NCBI GenBank assembly: GCA_015680685.1
Contig: MNCI01008035.1
Span: 37,122 to 101,121 of the forward strand
Length of the DNA: 64,000 nucleotides
From: Gnetum montanum
Lineage: Eukaryota; Streptophyta; Gnetopsida; Gnetales; Gnetaceae
Direction: 5' to 3'
A program made the position numbers and the translations under genes. This document shows, one piece after another, positions 59,414 through 64,000 of the stretch (position 1 is the first letter of the stretch; each line of letters starts with the position of its first letter). The notes beneath the pieces are model-generated. The model searched no databases. It had not been told where the DNA came from and saw only the letters and a list, made by a program, of their open reading frames with translations.

Positions 59414-59420
59414 TATAAAA
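59414..59420 (+). promoter_or_regulatory. Element C LTR TATA box
   Basis: TATAAAA in the context CCCCACTATAAAAAACCC. Confidence 0.7.
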
Positions 59421-59639
59421 AACCCAGTTTCCTATGAATTAGGTGTGGGCAAAAATTTACCAGAGCAGACCCAAGAACTATTACGCTGCAATACTTGTAA
59501 GCCGTGGACAGTCTCTACGCCGCGTCCACAATGTAACTCCGCCCAGCCGCCCAGCACCCACCGGGGCTTTTCGTCCGCCTTGTGTACACGCACAACTGTG
59601 TTAAGACCGGTACCTCGAAAATTGTTTCCTTATAGCGTC

Positions 59640-59875
59640 ATTGTTATAGTTTACATCTTGTTTACGCTCACATTGTTTACGCTGTTTACATTTGTCTACG
59701 TTGTTTAAACTTGTTTACGTTGTTTACGCTCGTTTATGCTTACGCTGCGTCTACATCTGTTCACGCTGTTTATGCTCGACACTATTTACGCCCGTTTACG
59801 CTTACGCTCCGCCTGCATCTGTTTCGCTGTTTACGCTTTGTTTTACGCCGTCTACACCGTTTACGCATAACCCAG
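59640..59875 (+). repeat. GTTTACGCT repeat zone in the C LTR
   Basis: Around a dozen GTTTACG(C/T)T-type words, irregularly spaced, downstream of the TATA box in the transcribed part of the LTR. Confidence 0.7.
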
Positions 59876-60065
59876 CGTATAACACTTCGGTGGCACTCAG
59901 GGAAATCCTTGTCTGATCCACGTGCGGACCACCCAAGGTACCCTGCCTTCGTGCATTCCAGCTCACCCTCAGGCGAAGGTAGGGTCTTCTGTACACGTCC
60001 TGTGATCCGGCGGCCTCTGTTTTTCCTTCCAGCCGGAGACCGACGATTTCAGGTGGTACAGAAAT

Positions 60066-60081
60066 TGGCGCTAGAAAGAGG
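60066..60081 (+). other. Element C primer-binding site
   Basis: TGGCGCTAGAAAGAGG, five bases after the LTR; one change from A. Confidence 0.7.
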
Positions 60082-60149
60082 GCCTCTGCCTAAAACACGG
60101 CCTCGGAGTTCCTGGCGTCTACGCTGCCGCGTTCACGCCGACTTTGCCC

Positions 60150-60482
60150 CAAAACCTCCTAGCGTATACGCTGTCACTTTACGCTACACTCTACGTTGTA
60201 GCCAGCGTTTATGCTGCACAAACCCCATTTACGCTGTTCAGCACACGCGTTGCGCTACACGCTGTTCAACATACGCCCAAGCCGGCGTCTACGCCGCACA
60301 AACCCTGTCTATGCCCAAGCCAGCATCTACGCTGCACACCAACACTTTATGCTGTTCAGCACACGCGTTACGCTACACGCTGTCCAGTCTACGCCCAAGC
60401 CAGCGTCTACACTGAAACCAGCGTCTACGCTGTACACTCAACGTCACACGCTGACGCCATACGCTGACGTCACACGCTGACA
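60150..60482 (+). repeat. Element C leader repeats
   Basis: A unit of about 130 bp containing ATGCTGTTCAGCACACGCGTT and CGCCCAAGCC(A/G)GC occurs twice (near 60225-60290 and 60345-60410), followed by short TACGCTGACG-type repeats. The sequence differs from the A/B leader unit, but the place is the same. Confidence 0.7.
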
Positions 60483-60587
60483 TTGTTTACGCTGCCGTCC
60501 AGTTTACGCTCCTACATCGGACACTCTAGCCCGAAACACATTCGGCACCTATTCATCCACTCGTACACTGCCCCGTCGCACATCGTC

Positions 60588-62500
60588 ATGGAAACATCCC
60601 AAAGCTCCAATGCACATACCTTCGTAATCCTCACACAGGAGCAATACAACTTTATTTGTGTGAAGATTCAAGCTAACCTTCCTCTTGACCACACCGAGCA
60701 AGAGGCAAAACGAACCTTCGAACACGTTTACATGGGAGGCCACGAATTCATCCCCTCCGTACATGACATCATTCCCCTCTCTGAGCCTCAACACATGCTC
60801 ATCTCCCAACTCCTTCTGGCAAAGAGCCGAAACATCCGGCGACCCACTGAGGAGCCCCAAAACCAACATGACGAAGATAACTTCGAAGCATACTCTGAAC
60901 CTGAGGAGTCGCACCACATCCTCAATCCCCATATTCACGTGAACCCATCGTTCCATCCTCACATGGGACAGACGGTCACCAACCAAGCCTCAACGAGCAT
61001 GCAAACGCATGGGGCCACTTTCACTACATTGGCCCCACACATCCAGGGTGTCACTTCACAGTTTGTGACTAGACAAGGAACCATACCCCTTGTTCAACAA
61101 CCCACTCACTTCAACGTGCCACACCCCACAACAACAATGCTGAACATTGCTCCACAGCAACAAATCACAACCCAACAACCTTCCCAACCAACTAACTTGC
61201 CTACCGCTCAAGAGTGGGCGAAAGCAAAACAGATGTTGCAAGCGTTGGTTGATCAGGTAAAACAACTCAAAGCTGACAACACTGAACAAGTTAAAGTACT
61301 GGATTTCTACCGCGATGATCCAATTAACTCTTCAGTTCCACCGCTAGTTTTGCCTAAGGGAATCACACTGCCCCAGCTAACCAAGTACAATGGGAAGGAG
61401 GATCCAAACGCACACCTGGTCACATTCCGATCAGAAACTTTGTTGCTTCAAGCTTGGCCCCACGCAATCATGCGTGTGTTTGCTATGTCCCTAACAGGTG
61501 CAGCCTTAGACTGGTACCGAGCCCTGCCTAGTAACTCCATATCCTCCTTGGAGGATCTATTACATCAGTTCATTACCAGGTTTAAGCACAACATCAAGCC
61601 TGAAGTTACACTAAACAGTCTGATACAGGTGAAACAAGCACCGCTGGAGCCTGTGCAAAAGTTCATACAATGATGGAGTGCAGCCCTTAATGAACTTCAT
61701 GAGCCCATCCCTAAAAAGTATTTACTTACGATTCTGAAGGGAGCCGTGAATGACTTCATTAAGTCAAAACTATACTACCTAAGCGCTCAAACGTTGAGCT
61801 AAGCATTCACACAGATCACGAACATTGAACAAGCTGCACAAGCCAGCAATGACCCCGCCTATGTGGCTTACAGGAACCAACACATTGCCAAACAAACGGC
61901 AACAACGGAAACTGTGGCTGCAAGCAAAAAAACAACAAACACCGGTACCAACTCGCCTGCAACTATAGGGGCCATCTCAAGGTCCAACTTTCAGCGTAAG
62001 GATCGCTCTAAGTACACACCTCTACCCGCATGACCTTCTGAAATGCTAGAGCAACTTCTTAAAGCCGGGCAAATCCAATACAAACACGTAGCGGAGAATG
62101 CTCGCCGTCGACACGATAGGTACTGTGAGCTACTAAGGAACCCCATCTTAGCAGCACCAAACGAGCCCCCGGTTCCACGACATTTCCAGGTAGATCAATT
62201 CTGTCACTACCACCAGATGTTCGGTCACAACACTGACACCTGCCATGCATTACAGGATGATCTACAAGCGATGATGGAATGGGGCCAACTGAACATCAAC
62301 ACCCTAAATCAACTGTGCACAGACGACGCCTTCTATGCCATAAACTCCATTGGCATAGATAGTAAGCCTAAACCTGTGCAACAACCTTTCGTCATCAAGG
62401 TGCCACGTAGAGCACCGGCAAAACCTTTCGTGGTCAAAGTACCACCGCAAGCGTCCGCTAAGACGTTAAACTGGCAAAACTCACCGTAACCCCAAGCACC
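60588..62500 (+). pseudogene. Element C gag
   Basis: METSQSSNAHTF start chosen because it aligns with the Gag start of A. QEQYNFICVKIQANLPLDHTE parallels A's HEHYNFLYAKV. Core at about 61300-61670: DDPINSSVPPL, TKYNGKEDPNAHLVTF, ALDWYRALPSNSIS, KFIQ then TGA at 61671. Further stops are TAA near 61800 and TGA near 62031. Zinc knuckle CHYHQMFGHNTDTC near 62200. The least damaged Gag of the three, consistent with a younger insertion. Gag and protease lie in one frame. Confidence 0.85.
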
Positions 62501-62567
62501 AACAACACCCTTCGTGGTCAAGGTGCCACCACCTCACACGTCCGCTAAGACGTTAAACTGGCAAAAC
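62453..62567 (+). repeat. Two hairpin units inside the C coding frame
   Basis: CGTC-CGCTAA-GACG followed by TTAAACTGGC occurs at 62452 and 62538, within repeats encoding PFVVKVP...SAKTLNWQN. The hairpin motif has become part of the protein linker between Gag and protease. Confidence 0.75.
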
Positions 62568-62843
62568 TCAAAGGTGCCACCACGCGATGACACCTCACCT
62601 ACCCAGAGCCCAATCATCGGCAATGTCTCAACCTCTTCCCCCTCAAGAGTCGACCTTGTCAACAACACGGGCAAACAAACCAAATGGCAATAGAAGACAA
62701 CGAGGCAACAACAAATGGCACGCAATACATAGCAACTGAACGCAGGGGGCCCTGCCCCTAATCCCAGACAGACCAAGCCTAAGCCCTCGACCAACACAGA
62801 GGCAACCAGCACAATGACGGACTTCACAGCTACATTGGCCTAG

Positions 62844-63842
62844 GTGAAACAAACGCTCAAACAAAAGAACACAACCATGAGCTTGTACGACTTGGTCATG
62901 ACATCATCAGCTCATTGTGAAGCATTAGCACAAACATTAGCGTCCATTCCTGTTACAGAGGACCTCCCTGCTAACATGGAATCCATCCGTGCAATGATTT
63001 CACAACACACGCCACACGAATTGGGCTCCAACACCTTAGCCTTCCGCGACGATGCAGTTAAAGTCAACCCCGAACGAGGGGAAGTCACAACAGCTCCATT
63101 GTCAACAAGCATACGTGTTGGGCAATGTACCATTCGCAGAGTGCACATTGATGATGGCGCGGCAACAAACGTAGTTCTCTACTCCGTCATCGACAAACTA
63201 GGCATGGCAGACGAGATCATGCCAACCAAAACCACGTGTCTAAAATCCTTCAACGGGTCATGTGTCACAATCAAGGGTACCATCAACTTAGCTTTTGTGG
63301 CAGGAGAACAATTCCCCACTAGCGCGGAATTCACTGTCATAGAAGAGATGCCCAGTTTCAACATGATTCTTGGCAGATCTTGGCTAGCACAACAACGGGC
63401 TGTTTCCTCACTGATACATCAAGAAGTCTGCCTTCTATACGAAGGCAGACAAATCATTATACATGGCGAGAACACTCCCTTTCAAGCTGACCACCACATA
63501 GACATGGCACAGGTCTTGAAAGAAGAGCCTCTTGATGTAACTCACGTGGCAACGAACGAAAAACTTAGAGCCAAAACGCCCGAACGAGTGGCAACAACCG
63601 CAACACTTAAAACCAACACGCCCGAACGAGTGGTGAAAACTGTAAGCCTCCCAGCTGAGCCTAAGCCTAAAACACTTCCAAAGCCACATCCGACTAGGAC
63701 ACAATCGCATAATCGAGACTCCCTTGTTGCCACAGACACGCCTGATCTTCGCCCACTCCTCACCTTTGTTCATTGTACATACATCATCCTATTTCACATT
63801 GTACTAGCTTATGTGCGCACCCATGGCCCGAAAAGGCCTTAA
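62844..63842 (+). CDS. Element C protease region
   Basis: Open for 332 codons (the frame opens just after a TAG at 62838). MSLYDLVMTSSAHCEAL begins the segment that matches A and B. Active site VHIDDGAATNVV at about 63140, VAGEQFPTSAEF, then MILGRSWLAQQRAV near 63365. A linker with two copies of KTPERV follows, and the frame stops at a TAA that is part of the first hairpin unit of the array. It looks intact as a domain, but is separated from gag by stops at about 62487-62838. Confidence 0.82.
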   Translation: MKQTLKQKNTTMSLYDLVMTSSAHCEALAQTLASIPVTEDLPANMESIRAMISQHTPHELGSNTLAFRDDAVKVNPERGEVTTAPLSTSIRVGQCTIRRVHIDDGAATNVVLYSVIDKLGMADEIMPTKTTCLKSFNGSCVTIKGTINLAFVAGEQFPTSAEFTVIEEMPSFNMILGRSWLAQQRAVSSLIHQEVCLLYEGRQIIIHGENTPFQADHHIDMAQVLKEEPLDVTHVATNEKLRAKTPERVATTATLKTNTPERVVKTVSLPAEPKPKTLPKPHPTRTQSHNRDSLVATDTPDLRPLLTFVHCTYIILFHIVLAYVRTHGPKRP

Positions 63843-63904
63843 ACTAACCTACGGCCCGAAAAGGCCTTAAACTAACCTACGGCCCGGAAAGGCCTTAAAC
63901 TACC
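63823..63904 (+). repeat. Hairpin array of element C
   Basis: Three head-to-tail units of about 28 bp: GGCC-CGAAAA-GGCC twice and GGCC-CGGAAA-GGCC, each followed by TTAAACTA. It sits between protease and the putative splice acceptor. Confidence 0.85.
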
Positions 63905-63969
63905 ACCTTGTGTTTCACTTGTGCATGTTAGTTCGTGTTTTCTGCAGTTGTTATTTAACACTGTTTCCT

Positions 63970-63990
63970 CTAGTTGCTTTTGTTCACAGG
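63970..63990 (+). promoter_or_regulatory. Putative 3' splice site of the protease-RT intron in C
   Basis: CTAGTTGCTTTTGTTCACAG/G with a good pyrimidine tract, about 150 nt after the protease stop. It parallels the acceptor at 21598 in A. Confidence 0.5.
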
Positions 63991-64000
63991 ATCATACGGA

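Larger units (their letters stand above)
58951..60060 (+). repeat. Element C 5' LTR
   Basis: About 1110 bp, TGAAACACC...GGTGGTACA, followed at 60066 by the conserved primer-binding site. Contains two repeat zones (59100-59345 and 59640-59875) and a TATA box at 59414. Confidence 0.82.
58951..64000 (+). mobile_element. Element C: Tat/Ogre-like gypsy element, 5' part
   Basis: Begins TGAAACACCAC, sharing its start word with A and B but otherwise with a different LTR. CCGAC (58946-58950) is the expected target duplication. LTR, primer-binding site, leader repeats, gag and protease are visible; RT onward lies outside. It is nested in B, so it is younger than B. Confidence 0.88.

Noticed and set aside
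59088-59418. Open frames on both strands with regular YAVRCWRI or YTPASDSVYA-type peptide repeats
   Set aside because: These are translations of the GCGTATACGC repeat array in the LTR, upstream of the TATA box.
59711-60415. 234-codon plus-strand open frame
   Set aside because: It crosses the end of the C LTR, the primer-binding site and leader tandem repeats. Its length comes from repeat units without stops and it has no domain.

Overview
The window looks like nuclear DNA from a seed plant with a very repeat-rich genome. It is AT-rich, has almost no host coding sequence, and is packed with Ty3/gypsy and Ty1/copia LTR retrotransposons, LINE fragments and a scrap of an endogenous plant pararetrovirus. 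A gymnosperm is my best guess from this style, but nothing seen here fixes the species. Single N characters at 24198, 35037 and 52088 mark joins of unknown length.

Layout. (1) 1-9984 is old mixed sequence. It holds a J-domain-like coding fragment with a 47-bp minisatellite behind it, a minus-strand copia LTR plus gag inserted in a caulimovirid-like protease/RT fragment, a second 3' copy of the J-domain sequence ending in a hairpin and poly(A), a minus-strand LINE C-terminus, the last two exons of a TspO/TSPO-like host gene, and a plus-strand LINE endonuclease fragment. (2) 9985-28127 is element A, a complete 18.1-kb Tat/Ogre-like gypsy element with a perfect ACTAC target duplication. (3) 28133-29305 and 38238-40106 are two pieces of an older Athila-like gypsy element, E (gag, protease, pre-RT region). 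(4) 29311-38232 is element D, a complete minus-strand non-autonomous LTR element (target duplication GATGG) with a gag and a long coiled-coil ORF but no RT that I can see. (5) 40107-58950 is element B, a diverged sister of A inserted in E. (6) 58951 to the end is element C, a third Tat/Ogre-like element inserted inside the 3' LTR of B. The order of events is E first, then A, D and B inserted into E, then C into B.

The most interesting structure is shared by A and B. Between protease and reverse transcriptase, where Ogre-type elements carry an intron, both hold about 5 kb with a complete-looking minus-strand gene: a TATA box, an ATG exon of exactly 119 nt in both copies, eight exons with matching GT/AG borders, and a stop codon. 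The summed coding length is about 3.25 kb in each. Antisense introns are not spliced from the sense genomic RNA, so retrotransposition would preserve them. In element C the same protease-to-acceptor interval is only about 150 nt and has no antisense gene.

A, B and C also carry arrays of a short repeat that folds into a 3-4 bp stem with a 6-nt loop, followed by TTAAACTAGC or a close variant. The stems differ between units but stay paired (GGTC/GACC, GGCC/GGCC, CATC/GATG, CGTC/GACG, AGTC/GACT). The arrays bracket the antisense gene in A and B and recur after integrase. The LTRs contain separate palindromic arrays (CTACGCTA type in A and B, GCGTATACGC type in C). All sense polyproteins and the antisense genes are damaged by stops and frameshifts, so these copies are probably not autonomous now.
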